DNA of 19,488 nt, taken from NCBI GenBank assembly GCA_003697105.1, contig RFFQ01000067.1:1-19488 (forward strand). The letters are read 5' to 3'. Of the stretch, positions 6,677 through 14,837 are shown piece after piece. Each line of letters starts with the position of its first letter. Position 1 is the first letter of the stretch. Made by a program: the position numbers and the translations under genes. This stretch comes from Gemmatimonadota bacterium. GTDB lineage: Bacteria > 4572-55 > J002. The notes beneath the pieces are model-generated. The model was not told the DNA's origin. It saw only the letters and a list, made by a program, of their open reading frames with translations, and searched no databases.

Positions 6677-8182
6677 TCATTTCCAATCTTCAATTAGTTG
6701 TGCCAATAGGCGCACCCCAAAACCGGTAGCACCTTCCCGAAAATAGCCCTTGTTTTTCTTGGATACAGCCGTTCCGGCAATATCCAGATGCGCCCACGGC
6801 ACGTCTCCGGTGAACTGCTTGAGAAACCATGCCGCGAAAATCGGACTTCCCTCGCGCACCCCTCCATTTTTGATGTCGGCGTAAGTGCTTTTCAAATCCT
6901 GCTCATACTCCTCAAACATAGGCAACTCCCAGACCTTTTCATGGGTTTTGTCCGCGGCAACGGCTAGCTTTTGAATCAGACCGGCATCGCGGGAAAACAT
7001 ACCTGCCGCCACACGTCCGAGAGCCACAACACAACCACCGGTTAGGGTAGCGAGGTCAAACATCGCCGCCGGCCGGTAGCGTTCCGCCACGTAAGCCAGC
7101 GCATCCGCCAGCACCAGCCGTCCTTCGGCGTCGGTACTGCGAATTTCTATTGTTTTGCCGTTATATGCTGTCAAAATATCACTAGGTCGATAGGATTTTT
7201 CACCGATCATATTCTCAGCGGCGGCAACCGCAAACACCAAATTTACATGTGACGGGCGCAAAGTGCCCATCACTTGCGCCAGTGCCAGTGTTGCTGCCGC
7301 ACCACACATATCAAATTTCATTTCGATCATTCCCGCCAGAGTTTTGATGCCCAATCCCCCGCTATCAAAGGTGATGCCTTTACCTACCACCGCCACGGTC
7401 GGGGCATCGGGGTTACCGCTCTGATATTCCAAAATGATCAGCTTCGGGGGTTCTGCCGAGCCAGAAGAGACCGCCAGAATGCAGTTCATCCCCCGTTTTT
7501 CCATCTCTTTATGGTCAAGGATGGTGCATTTCAGCTTATGTGTTTTTGCAATCGTCTTTGCCTGATCTGCCAAGTAGGAGGGAGTAATAAGATTTGCCGG
7601 ATGATTACCTAGATCGCGCGCATAACAAACGCCTTCCGCCAGGGTCTGTCCCCGTTGAATACCGTCTTCAATGGCTTCGATCACGCCTTCGTCAAGTTCC
7701 ACAACCGTAACGGTTTCCAGCCTAGAACTCTTGGGGTCATTGTTGGTTTTGTACGCCGTAAAGCGATACGCCCCCAACACCGTCCCTTCCGCAAACGCCT
7801 GCGCCGTAACCGGACAAAACTCATCCAGTTGGGAGCAACCGTGCAAAATAGAGCTATATGTCCGCATCCCCCAACCGGTCGCTTTGGAAGCAACGTTTGC
7901 CGCAACCTGCCGGATGCGTTCTGCGGTTAGGTCTGCCTTTTTGCCCATGCCCACGACCAACACACGGTTAAAAGGCAAACCTTTGGGTCGTAATAAGATG
8001 GTTTCATTAAAGGCGCCGGTGAAATCCCCCAACTCGATCAAGCGTTGGATATCACCTTCCACCATTTGATCCAGTTTGGCAATTGCTCCGGCAAGTTCAG
8101 GGCTATCCTCAAAATGATTGACCACAATCATTTCTGCCGTTTCTTGGGTAATATCTCCTTTTTTAACATTAAGTTGCAACAT
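6677..8182 (-). CDS. pepA: Leucyl aminopeptidase (M17, cytosol aminopeptidase)
   Basis: Cytoplasmic two-metal aminopeptidase of the M17 family, normally a hexamer, that removes N-terminal residues in peptide turnover. At 501 residues it has the usual length. All metal and catalytic residues can be placed: Lys268 and Asp273 in VGKGITFDSGG, Lys280, Asp291 in KFDMCGAA, and Asp351, Glu353 and Arg355 in STDAEGRL. The family signature is NTDAEGRL, so the first residue is Ser here, a mild change. The longer frame from 8230 overlaps ftsX; the ATG at 8182 has a GGAGG six bases upstream and a 14-base gap after ftsX. Some PepA proteins also bind DNA; nothing here tests that. Confidence 0.93.
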   Translation of the reverse strand: MLQLNVKKGDITQETAEMIVVNHFEDSPELAGAIAKLDQMVEGDIQRLIELGDFTGAFNETILLRPKGLPFNRVLVVGMGKKADLTAERIRQVAANVASKATGWGMRTYSSILHGCSQLDEFCPVTAQAFAEGTVLGAYRFTAYKTNNDPKSSRLETVTVVELDEGVIEAIEDGIQRGQTLAEGVCYARDLGNHPANLITPSYLADQAKTIAKTHKLKCTILDHKEMEKRGMNCILAVSSGSAEPPKLIILEYQSGNPDAPTVAVVGKGITFDSGGLGIKTLAGMIEMKFDMCGAAATLALAQVMGTLRPSHVNLVFAVAAAENMIGEKSYRPSDILTAYNGKTIEIRSTDAEGRLVLADALAYVAERYRPAAMFDLATLTGGCVVALGRVAAGMFSRDAGLIQKLAVAADKTHEKVWELPMFEEYEQDLKSTYADIKNGGVREGSPIFAAWFLKQFTGDVPWAHLDIAGTAVSKKNKGYFREGATGFGVRLLAQLIEDWK

Positions 8183-8196
8183 TGAATCCTCCGGTA

Positions 8197-9066
8197 TTAA
8201 ACGTCCAAAAATCGTCGAATTGAAATCCAACTGCCGATCCCGCCGAGCATTATCCCCAAACCGACTAACCCGAAGCTTACTTCACCAGTTAGAAACACCA
8301 TCGAAAAGCCTTCGGGTATCATGCGAAGCAGTTGCGTATAACCCAAATAGAGAAACAGGAGCGAAATCCCCGCCCCGAGCATCCCTTGCATCATACCTTC
8401 CAGCATGAACGGCAGGCGGATCATCCATGCTGTCGCACCCACATACTGCATGATTTTGATTTCCATTTGGCGAGAATAGACTGTCAGTTTGATGGTATTA
8501 TAAATAACAAAAATGGAAGCAAACGCAATGGTAGCCCCGATCATCAGACTTGCCCACCGTAAGATGAAAAAAAATTGATCCAGCCGTGCCAACCACTCTT
8601 TGCCATACATCACATCTGTGACTCCATCGAGTTGTTCAATCTGGCGAGCAATTGTGGCAACTTGGTCGCGTGATTCGTAAGTAGTTAATCGGATTTGAAA
8701 TGAGGCAGGAAGCGGATTGGTGGTTAGCGCCGTGAGGAGGTCTGCCCGATCGGCAAAATCCCGTTGAAATTCAGCCAACGCATCCGCTTTGCTGACAAAG
8801 GTGGCCAGTTTCACACCGGGGAGGTGTTGGATACGTTGGCGTAGATGCTGTTGATCTGCTAATGAAAGGCTATCCGCCACATAGGCGACAATTTCGACCT
8901 TTGCTTGCACCCCCCGTACAACCGTCTCGACGTTTTGAGTGACCAACATAAACACACCGAACAATAACAAAGACATCGCTATAATCGCGATAGAAATCAA
9001 CACCATTACCCGAGTCCGGCGAAAACTGGTCAGTGCTTCCCGCAAAGCAAAGATTAATGTTGGCAC
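8197..9066 (-). CDS. ftsX: Cell division ABC-like permease FtsX
   Basis: FtsX spans the inner membrane and, with the ATPase FtsE, relays cytoplasmic signals to periplasmic peptidoglycan hydrolases during division. The 289-residue protein has the expected plan: a cytoplasmic N-terminus with REALTSFRRTR, TM1 (about 20-42), a periplasmic domain (about 45-165, containing the FVSKADALAEF element typical of FtsX), then TM2 (168-190), TM3 (222-243) and TM4 (263-283). It starts with GTG behind a GGGGG site. No ftsE lies upstream; the previous gene is an M24 peptidase and ftsX has its own promoter. It opens an operon with pepA and the Mla-like genes. Confidence 0.9.
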   Translation of the reverse strand: MPTLIFALREALTSFRRTRVMVLISIAIIAMSLLLFGVFMLVTQNVETVVRGVQAKVEIVAYVADSLSLADQQHLRQRIQHLPGVKLATFVSKADALAEFQRDFADRADLLTALTTNPLPASFQIRLTTYESRDQVATIARQIEQLDGVTDVMYGKEWLARLDQFFFILRWASLMIGATIAFASIFVIYNTIKLTVYSRQMEIKIMQYVGATAWMIRLPFMLEGMMQGMLGAGISLLFLYLGYTQLLRMIPEGFSMVFLTGEVSFGLVGLGIMLGGIGSWISIRRFLDV

Positions 9067-9083
9067 AAAAACAACCCCCGGTA

Positions 9084-9111
9084 GGATTTAGGGATCAGGG
9101 ATCAGGAATCA
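9084..9111. repeat. Four tandem heptamers in the ftsX leader
   Basis: Four head-to-tail 7-base units on the plus strand: GGATTTA, GGGATCA, GGGATCA and GGAATCA. Read on the ftsX strand they follow TGATYCC with the last unit diverged. They lie between the promoter at 9137-9165 and the GTG start at 9066, so they would be in the 5' untranslated RNA. They resemble the heptameric short tandem repeats known from other bacteria. Function unknown. Confidence 0.7.
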
Positions 9112-9136
9112 GATTGTGAATATTTTGCTCATGTGA

Positions 9137-9165
9137 TCTATAGCCTATTTGGAGTCAAAAGTCAA
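9137..9165 (-). promoter_or_regulatory. Promoter of the ftsX-pepA-mlaEFD operon
   Basis: TTGACT (9160-9165), a 17-base spacer and TATAGA (9137-9142) on the minus strand, 20 bases after the stop of the M24 peptidase gene. It gives a leader of roughly 65 bases holding the heptamer repeats. It is one of the better sigma-70-type matches in the window. Confidence 0.6.
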
Positions 9166-9184
9166 GATGCCATCCCAAAATACG

Positions 9185-10357
9185 TTACAAACACGTTACG
9201 ATGTCACGCTGAATTTCAGTAGTAACAACAGGACCGGTTTTCGCATCTACAAACAGATTGATTTCACTGCGGATACCAAATTCAGGCAAATAAATCCCTG
9301 GTTCAATTGTAAACCCCAAACCGGGGATCAAAAGACGCGTTTCATGTGTCTCAAAGTTATCAATATTCGCACCGTTGCCATGAGTAACTTCTCCTAAATT
9401 GTGCCCAGTACGGTGCACAAAAGCGTCACCATAACCTGCCGCGGCAATCACCTGACGCACGGCATCATCTACCTGATAACCGGGTAGAAGGTCGCCTTGT
9501 TGCCAAGCCTGTTGAAGCAATGCTACCCCCGCATCTCGTCCCGAACGGACAATCTGCCAAATGTGTTGGTAAACCTCCGGCATGGTATGACCTACAAAAC
9601 CGACCCACGTGATGTCAGCGAATACAGACCCCGGCGCATTTTCTTTTGCCCACAGATCGATCAACACAAAATCATTTGCCTTAATTTCTGTGGAATAGGC
9701 GGCAGAAGGCGCGTAATGTGGATTACCACTATGCGCATTTACCCCTACAATTGGAGGGTGATCCGTAACCATTCCTGCCTGATCGAACCCGTTCATAATC
9801 CGCTGCTGAACATCATACTCTGTGATGGTCTTTCCTGCCCGTATTTGCTCTCCAATCCAGCGGAACGCATCCGCTTGCAACTCATAAACTGTTTTTGCCG
9901 CCCGATAATGGCTCGCCAATTGCGCTTCTGACCAGCGACATTGAAAGACCTGAATCAGATTTTCAGAGGATTGGACCTGAACACCTTGTGCGCGCACCAA
10001 TTCAACCGTACCGGCATCTACATGCGCGCCGTAAGGTACGGCACATTGCGGCGAATACTCCATCAAAATTGTTTGGGCATCTGCGAGTAAATATGCCAAA
10101 CCGTGGTGTAACTCCTGCCAATTGCGATAAATACGTTTCTGTCCGGGAAGATGATCAAATATATGGGTTTCTAACGCCGAAATCAACCAGCACGGCTCCC
10201 CGTTTGCCGGAATAAACCCAAACCAACGCCGGGTCGTATGCATACCTTTCAAACCCGCTTGTTGAACGGCAATAGGATTTTGACCGCGAAAATCATATAA
10301 CAACCATCCATCGACCTGTGCCGTGCTCAATTCAGCTTGAATCCGCGAAATATCCAT
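9185..10357 (-). CDS. M24 family metallopeptidase (Xaa-Pro aminopeptidase type)
   Basis: A 390-residue peptidase with the pita-bread fold. The N-terminal half (1-150) is the creatinase-like, non-catalytic domain and the C-terminal half is catalytic. All five metal ligands can be read: Asp234 (VLIDLWA), Asp248 (FADIT), His319 (HRTGHNLG), Glu352 (TIEPGIY) and Glu365 (RSEINL), with GNPHY at 211-215 as an expected substrate-side motif. This supports a working di-metal enzyme that removes residues before proline. The size fits the PepQ/PepP group; I cannot tell aminopeptidase from dipeptidase. The start follows a GGGGG site. It lies just after the tRNA terminator, so its own promoter is unclear. 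No signal peptide, so cytoplasmic. Confidence 0.87.
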   Translation of the reverse strand: MDISRIQAELSTAQVDGWLLYDFRGQNPIAVQQAGLKGMHTTRRWFGFIPANGEPCWLISALETHIFDHLPGQKRIYRNWQELHHGLAYLLADAQTILMEYSPQCAVPYGAHVDAGTVELVRAQGVQVQSSENLIQVFQCRWSEAQLASHYRAAKTVYELQADAFRWIGEQIRAGKTITEYDVQQRIMNGFDQAGMVTDHPPIVGVNAHSGNPHYAPSAAYSTEIKANDFVLIDLWAKENAPGSVFADITWVGFVGHTMPEVYQHIWQIVRSGRDAGVALLQQAWQQGDLLPGYQVDDAVRQVIAAAGYGDAFVHRTGHNLGEVTHGNGANIDNFETHETRLLIPGLGFTIEPGIYLPEFGIRSEINLFVDAKTGPVVTTEIQRDIVTCL

Positions 10358-10376
10358 AAAAACCCCCTTTAAAATG

Positions 10377-10404
10377 AAAAAACCCTTCCTGACTAACGGA
10401 AGGG
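10377..10404 (-). terminator. Rho-independent terminator downstream of tRNA-Gly
   Basis: On the minus strand a 7-base perfect stem CCCTTCC/GGAAGGG with an 8-base loop is followed by six T residues. It closes the tRNA transcript and stands 19 bases before the peptidase start, so the peptidase would need read-through or a start site not seen here. Confidence 0.8.
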
Positions 10405-10420
10405 ATCGATCTCAAAAAAA

Positions 10421-10496
<76 letters not shown>

Positions 10497-10523
10497 TCTT
10501 TTTTTAACCATTTGCGGACACCG

Positions 10524-10552
10524 AATTTAGGCTAAAATACCGGTTTTGTCAA
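10524..10552 (-). promoter_or_regulatory. Promoter of tRNA-Gly
   Basis: A perfect -35 TTGACA (10547-10552), a 17-base spacer and TAAATT (10524-10529) on the minus strand, about 27 bases before the tRNA 5' end. Position and quality both fit a stable-RNA promoter. Confidence 0.65.
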
Positions 10553-10688
10553 GCTTTTTTTGCAAGGAAGGCATTTAGTTGTAACTTACTTATAATAAAA
10601 AGGTTATTTTATTTACCCACACCAAAAGCATCTGGATGCAGAAAAATTTTTAGGCGAATGTGCCGGATTCAATTTATTCAGAATTTGG

Positions 10689-10717
10689 TTGACAGTATCT
10701 GGGTTTCAGTATAGCTT
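10689..10717 (+). promoter_or_regulatory. Candidate promoter of the NTF2-like lipoprotein gene
   Basis: A perfect -35 TTGACA (10689-10694) with TAGCTT (10712-10717) at a 17-base spacing, or TATAGC (10710-10715) at 15. It lies about 43 bases before the start codon. The -35 is convincing and the -10 is weak. Confidence 0.5.
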
Positions 10718-10759
10718 TAGCATAAAATCCAGCCACCTAATGTCATGGAGGTTACCGGC

Positions 10760-11317
10760 ATGAAGGCATATCACACGAGAATTACTGGCGCGGTACTTTT
10801 TCTTTTTTTGGCTCTACAGGTTGCCAGTTGTTGGAATCCATTCAGCCCCCAACAAGATAAACCGGAGAAAATCCGTCCGCTAGCACCAAATACTCCCGAA
10901 AATGTACTTTCTAACTTAGTGCTTGCCTACCGTCAGCGCGACATCGAACTCTATTTAGATTGTCTGGCAGATGATTTTGAGTTTTACCTGCTGGATGAAG
11001 ATTGGGCAGATTTTGATGGTGACGGGGAAACCGATCAGTTTTGGGGTTTAGCCTTGGAAGAGCAGTTTACCCGTAATATGTTTGAGCAAGCCTGGCGAAT
11101 TGAATTAGATGACTTTCGTGGCACTCAAAGCATCACCGATCCCTCTGATCCCTCTGGAAAATCAAAAATTTTGAAGCGCTCTTTTACGTTACGCGTCTGG
11201 GAGACTGAAGAGAGCGTGGACCCATTACCAGCCCAAGGAGAAGCCACGTTCACCCTTCGACCCAACGAACAGGGTATTTGGAAAATCGTAAAATGGGTGG
11301 ATGAGTCGGAAGTCTAA
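10760..11317 (+). CDS. Lipoprotein with predicted NTF2-like fold
   Basis: A 185-residue lipoprotein. A signal segment ends in the lipobox VASC (Cys24), followed by WNPFSP. The mature part begins with PENVLSNLVLAYRQRDIELYLDCLADDFEFYLLDE, the long helix plus strand pattern of NTF2-like/SnoaL-type domains, and ends with a WKIVKWVDE strand typical of that fold. An acidic segment WADFDGDGETDQF (residues 77-89) resembles a Ca-binding loop (DxDGDG). I do not know its function; related cone-fold lipoproteins are common in uncultured FCB-type bacteria. The ATG at 10760 has a GGAGG eight bases upstream, better than the ATG at 10745, which overlaps that site. Monocistronic, closed by the shared terminator. 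Confidence 0.75.
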   Translation: MKAYHTRITGAVLFLFLALQVASCWNPFSPQQDKPEKIRPLAPNTPENVLSNLVLAYRQRDIELYLDCLADDFEFYLLDEDWADFDGDGETDQFWGLALEEQFTRNMFEQAWRIELDDFRGTQSITDPSDPSGKSKILKRSFTLRVWETEESVDPLPAQGEATFTLRPNEQGIWKIVKWVDESEV

Positions 11318-11321
11318 ACAC

Positions 11322-11354
11322 AAAAAGCACTCTCATTATTGGAGAGTGCTTTTT
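11322..11354. terminator. Bidirectional terminator between converging genes
   Basis: A perfect 13-base inverted repeat (AAAAAGCACTCTC against GAGAGTGCTTTTT) with a 7-base loop. It gives a GC-containing stem with a T-run in both directions, so it serves the lipoprotein gene on the plus strand and the coiled-coil gene on the minus strand. Confidence 0.88.
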
Positions 11355-11383
11355 CGTGAACCCATTTGAAAAGAACCGGCATT

Positions 11384-11827
11384 TTACACTTCAGGAGCTT
11401 CCGCGTCTTCGGAGTTTTCCGATTCAGTGGCATCCGAATCTGCCGTATCCTCGCCGGCGTCTTCTGCGTCATCTGCGTCACCGGAATCTTCATTCTCTTT
11501 TGGCATGCCCGATTGTTTACGGATGTCTTCAATTTCTGCTTCGATCTCCTCAATCCGGGCGCGGAATTCTTTAACTTCCTCGATCAATTCCAAAATCTTT
11601 TCATCCTGCAAAATATCGGTCTGTCCGGTAGTGACGCCTTCAAACACCTCACCGCCGATCTCGGCAAACGTGGCTTGAATTTCATTGCGCAACCCATGAA
11701 TACTATAGCGCAATTTACTAATCTTGATGGTTTCTTCGGTCATTTCTTTGGCGACCGCCGCCCCTCGTCGCACCCGGCCAACACCTTCTTCTAATCCTTT
11801 TTTAACAGAATCCCAAAATGATGGCAT
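11384..11827 (-). CDS. Coiled-coil protein with a highly acidic C-terminal tail
   Basis: A 147-residue cytoplasmic protein of unknown function. Residues 1-30 form an amphipathic start (SFWDSVKKGLEEGVGRVRRGA), residues 25-105 are mostly helical with coiled-coil spacing, especially KILELIEEVKEFRARIEEIE (77-96), and residues 111-147 consist almost only of Asp, Glu, Ala, Ser and Thr. No membrane segment or cysteine. The head resembles phasin- or stress-type helical proteins, but I claim no family. The acidic tail could hold metal ions, keep the protein soluble or mimic nucleic acid. The start has a strong AAGGAGG site and a good promoter, so it is likely well expressed. Confidence 0.75.
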   Translation of the reverse strand: MPSFWDSVKKGLEEGVGRVRRGAAVAKEMTEETIKISKLRYSIHGLRNEIQATFAEIGGEVFEGVTTGQTDILQDEKILELIEEVKEFRARIEEIEAEIEDIRKQSGMPKENEDSGDADDAEDAGEDTADSDATESENSEDAEAPEV

Positions 11828-11889
11828 GATAAACCTCCTTCAAAATGTGGTGGGATAAATCAACGGTAACATGATAATAGCTGTTCCCT

Positions 11890-11918
11890 ACCATAATAGA
11901 AAAAGCAAGGAGCGTCAA
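11890..11918 (-). promoter_or_regulatory. Promoter of the acidic coiled-coil gene
   Basis: TTGACG (11913-11918), a 17-base spacer and TATGGT (11890-11895) on the minus strand, about 63 bases before the start. Five of six and four of six matches to the sigma-70 boxes. Confidence 0.6.
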
Positions 11919-12018
11919 GTTAAATTCTGGTTAATCCTTCAGATAAAGCGGTAAAAATACAAATTGTTCTGCGATGCCACGCCTCATCATTTGCGCCCTA
12001 CGGCAGTCGATAGAGTCA

Positions 12019-14514
12019 CTAAGTCGAGTTTGGGGGGGAGACATCCCCGGTGTCCCGTCGGTAAAGAGCTTTATTATGAAGATGGATATAGATTTTCCAC
12101 AACAACTCATTAACTTGGATGGGCTTCGTCACAAAATCATCACATCCGGAAAGCAAACTGGATTGACGGGTCTGTTCAAACGTACTTGCTGAAATACCAA
12201 TGATAATGATGTTGTCTTTCAGATGCGGCATATTACGAATCTGTTGGGTTGCTTCCAGCCCATCCAGAATGGGCATCATCACATCCATCAGAATTACATC
12301 CAATTCACCGCTCGCCGCACGTGCTAACGCCTCCTCCCCATTAGCCACTTCTTCTATCTGAAAACCTAACGGGGTTAGGATAGCGCGCAAAAGTTGCCGG
12401 TTTTCGGTATAATCATCAACCAGCAATACCCGGTACGAATGGCGTCGCCAATACGCCCTATCCGGAGGCAATGAGGGCATTTGCGGAGAAGGAGACTCTA
12501 GCCGTGGTAATTTGAGGTCAAACCAAAACGTCGTTCCCTTCCCCAGTTCACTTTCCACCTGTAACTCACTTCCCATCAAGGAGACCAAACGTTGGCTGAT
12601 GGTCAAGCCTAAACCGGTGCCCTCAATATTGGGCAATTTATCCGAGTCAATCCGTCGAAACGGATCAAAAATATCGGATAGCTGTTCCGGGGGAATACCC
12701 ACACCGGTATCTTGCACCTTAAACCGGAGGGTCACAACCGGTTTTTCCTCGTCTGGCGTGGATTCAGAGAGGCATTGCACGGAAAAGGTTACTTTTCCTT
12801 TTACCGTGAATTTGACAGCGTTATCCAATAGATTAAGCAGCACTTGGTTCAGGCGCCGCTGGTCGGCTTCCACACACAAAGGCAGATTGAGGTCAAAGTC
12901 CGTATAAAAGCGGACCCGATGCTGTTCTGCTCGAATTCGTGCCATCCGTTCCAAATAGTTCAGTACCTCACTGAGGCATATTGGCTGCGGGCGAAGTTCA
13001 ATTTTGCGAGCTTCAATTTTAGATAAATCCAGAACATCATTGATCAACGTCAACAGATGGTCAGCACTGTGGGAGATAACATCAATAAAGTTTAGTTGGC
13101 GCTCATTGAGTTGGTCATCTTTGCGAAGAAGCTGAATGTACCCCATAATCGCATTGAGTGGGGTACGGAATTCGTGGCTCATGTGGGCTAAAAATTCACT
13201 TTTGGCATTATTGGCATTCTCCGCTTCTTCTTTTGCTTGTTGAAGTTCACGTTCAGTTTGAATTCGGGCGGTAATATCATGCCCCCAGACGATCAGCCCT
13301 TTTCGTTGCCCATCGGGATAAAACAGTGGTATTTTGATCACATCATACACATGTTCTGTCCCGTCTGGTGCCGGGATAACTTCATCCCCGCGGGTGGGGA
13401 CACCGTTCTGCCATGTTTGCTCGTCAGTATCCTGACAGACAAAAAAGGCATCGCGGTGCAACTCACTATATTCCGCCAATTGGGAATCCGTTTTGCCTTG
13501 ATACGGCACATGTTCAATCTGAAAGAGCCGGAGCATTGCCTCGTTTGCCAACCACCAGCGCCCCTCACCATCCTTAAAGCAGATGACATCCCGGGTTGTA
13601 GCATTGATCAGCACGCGCAATTTTTCCTCGCTTTCCTGAACGGCATCCAGCGCTTGCTTTTGGTCAGTTACATCCGTGATAAAACCCTCTAAATGAAGGA
13701 GTTTCCCACTATCCGAGAAGATACCCCGTCCCTGCTCAAAAACCCATTTGATGCTCCCTGCCGCCGTCACAATACGGTATATACACTGGAAGGGTTGTTG
13801 CTTTTCCAACGCAGATTGTACTCGCTCCCACACATAAGCCCGGTCATCTTCATGGATTAAATCATTATACGAAAACGAATTATTTTTCAGGAGGTCACTT
13901 GCCGTATAACCGGTCAATTCCAGCACACCTTCACTCACAAAATACATTGTCCAATTTGGATCGTTTAAACAGCGATACGCCATACCCGGCAAGTTACTAA
14001 GGAGTGTTGCCAGCTGGCGTTGATTCTCTACCAATACTTGCTGGGCTTCTTTTTGTTTGGTGATTTCCCGATTCGTGGCACGCCGTCCAATCCGTTGTCC
14101 CTGATCATCATAAACGGTTTGGCAAATGTGGTGAATCCAGCGAATATTACCTTGCGAGTCCAAAATTCTAAACTCGAACGTTTCCAATGTGTTACTATCA
14201 AACTCATGGTCAAAATGAGATGCTACGATGGGGCGGTCTTCAGGATAGATCAGGTCTGCAAGAAGATGGGGTTGTTGCCGGAATTCCTGAGGGGAATAGC
14301 CCGTAATCCGTTCACAAGAAGGGGACATGTAAGTATAATTGCCGTTTGCATCGATCCAGTACTCCCAATCATAGGTAAAATCCAAAATCATACGAAGCTG
14401 GCGCTCCCGGGCGTGAAGCTCCCGAATCAAAGCTTTGGCTTGGTCTAACGTGAGCTGATCTAAATCTGGGAGTGGGTCGGTGGGATGGCGGAATGCCTCC
14501 GAAGCCTGTGGCAT
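12019..14514 (-). CDS. Soluble hybrid histidine kinase with three PAS domains
   Basis: An 831-residue cytoplasmic sensor. Using numbers from the alternative start 16 residues earlier: PAS1 about 55-170 (YMSPSCERITGYSPQEF), PAS2 about 182-300 (FVSEGVLELTGYTASDL), PAS3 about 312-432, a short coiled linker, HisKA with the phospho-acceptor His463 in FLAHMSHEFRTPLN, an ATPase domain with N-box LLNLLDNAVKF and G-boxes DTGVGIP and GTGLGLTIS, then a receiver (about 710-830) with Asp760 in VILMDVMMP and Lys813-Pro in FVTKPI. No membrane segment. PAS1 and PAS2 are PAS_3-like; no cofactor residues stand out. No output domain, so an Hpt protein or another regulator elsewhere must receive the phosphate. 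The ATG at 14514 follows an AGGGGG site; the ATG at 14562 has none. Confidence 0.9.
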   Translation of the reverse strand: MPQASEAFRHPTDPLPDLDQLTLDQAKALIRELHARERQLRMILDFTYDWEYWIDANGNYTYMSPSCERITGYSPQEFRQQPHLLADLIYPEDRPIVASHFDHEFDSNTLETFEFRILDSQGNIRWIHHICQTVYDDQGQRIGRRATNREITKQKEAQQVLVENQRQLATLLSNLPGMAYRCLNDPNWTMYFVSEGVLELTGYTASDLLKNNSFSYNDLIHEDDRAYVWERVQSALEKQQPFQCIYRIVTAAGSIKWVFEQGRGIFSDSGKLLHLEGFITDVTDQKQALDAVQESEEKLRVLINATTRDVICFKDGEGRWWLANEAMLRLFQIEHVPYQGKTDSQLAEYSELHRDAFFVCQDTDEQTWQNGVPTRGDEVIPAPDGTEHVYDVIKIPLFYPDGQRKGLIVWGHDITARIQTERELQQAKEEAENANNAKSEFLAHMSHEFRTPLNAIMGYIQLLRKDDQLNERQLNFIDVISHSADHLLTLINDVLDLSKIEARKIELRPQPICLSEVLNYLERMARIRAEQHRVRFYTDFDLNLPLCVEADQRRLNQVLLNLLDNAVKFTVKGKVTFSVQCLSESTPDEEKPVVTLRFKVQDTGVGIPPEQLSDIFDPFRRIDSDKLPNIEGTGLGLTISQRLVSLMGSELQVESELGKGTTFWFDLKLPRLESPSPQMPSLPPDRAYWRRHSYRVLLVDDYTENRQLLRAILTPLGFQIEEVANGEEALARAASGELDVILMDVMMPILDGLEATQQIRNMPHLKDNIIIIGISASTFEQTRQSSLLSGCDDFVTKPIQVNELLWKIYIHLHNKALYRRDTGDVSPPNST

Positions 14515-14688
14515 GGTAACCCCCTGAGGAAATAACACTGAGAAACCGCTTTCCCCTTCCATATATCAGGTATGTTTAGGGCGAGAAAGCACATCACAAA
14601 ACGGTTGTAACTCTTTTAATTTATTGATTTTTTGCCTATTATCTATGACTACACTGATGGGACATTTAACAGATGCCTTGTAACCCCT

Positions 14689-14717
14689 AGACTAGCAGAA
14701 AACCAAAAGGATGTCAA
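14689..14717 (-). promoter_or_regulatory. Candidate promoter of the PAS hybrid kinase
   Basis: A perfect -35 TTGACA (14712-14717), a 17-base spacer and TAGTCT (14689-14694) on the minus strand. The -10 is weak. The leader to the chosen ATG would be about 165 bases, unusually long here. Confidence 0.45.
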
Positions 14718-14778
14718 TAGCGATTGTTCATAAAACCGGTGCACTGCACTTGGAATATGATGCCCCCAGCAAACATGA

Positions 14779-14813
14779 AAAAACCGGACATTCCCAGTGG
14801 ATGTCCGGTTTTT
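14779..14813. terminator. Strong terminator after the MsrA fusion gene
   Basis: A perfect 13-base inverted repeat AAAAACCGGACAT against ATGTCCGGTTTTT with a 9-base loop. It lies 24 bases after the stop of the minus-strand gene and gives a T-run on that strand; the symmetry also allows it to work on the plus strand. Confidence 0.87.
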
Positions 14814-14837
14814 CAAGCGGTTAGTACCGACCGCCCA

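Larger units (their letters stand above)
14515..14837. other. Intergenic region between the hybrid kinase and the MsrA fusion
   Basis: 323 bases with no convincing gene. It holds a promoter at 14689-14717 for the kinase, the terminator of the MsrA fusion gene at 14779-14813, and an AT-rich kinase leader of about 170 bases. I saw no riboswitch or small RNA signature in that leader. Confidence 0.6.

Noticed and set aside
7671-8069. 132-residue open frame on the plus strand
   Set aside because: Lies wholly inside pepA on the opposite strand, shows no domain and has no ribosome site.
10628-10639. Small palindrome GCATC-TG-GATGC between tRNA-Gly and the lipoprotein gene
   Set aside because: A two-base loop is too tight for an RNA hairpin and it lies away from both promoters; probably chance.
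11138-11155. Tandem 9-base repeat GATCCCTCT in the lipoprotein gene, resembling the ftsX leader heptamers
   Set aside because: It is in frame, encodes DPSDPS and has only two copies; the shared GATCCC is short enough to be coincidence.
13237-13692. 151-residue open frame opposite the PAS kinase
   Set aside because: Antisense to clear PAS3 coding sequence, with no recognisable protein pattern.
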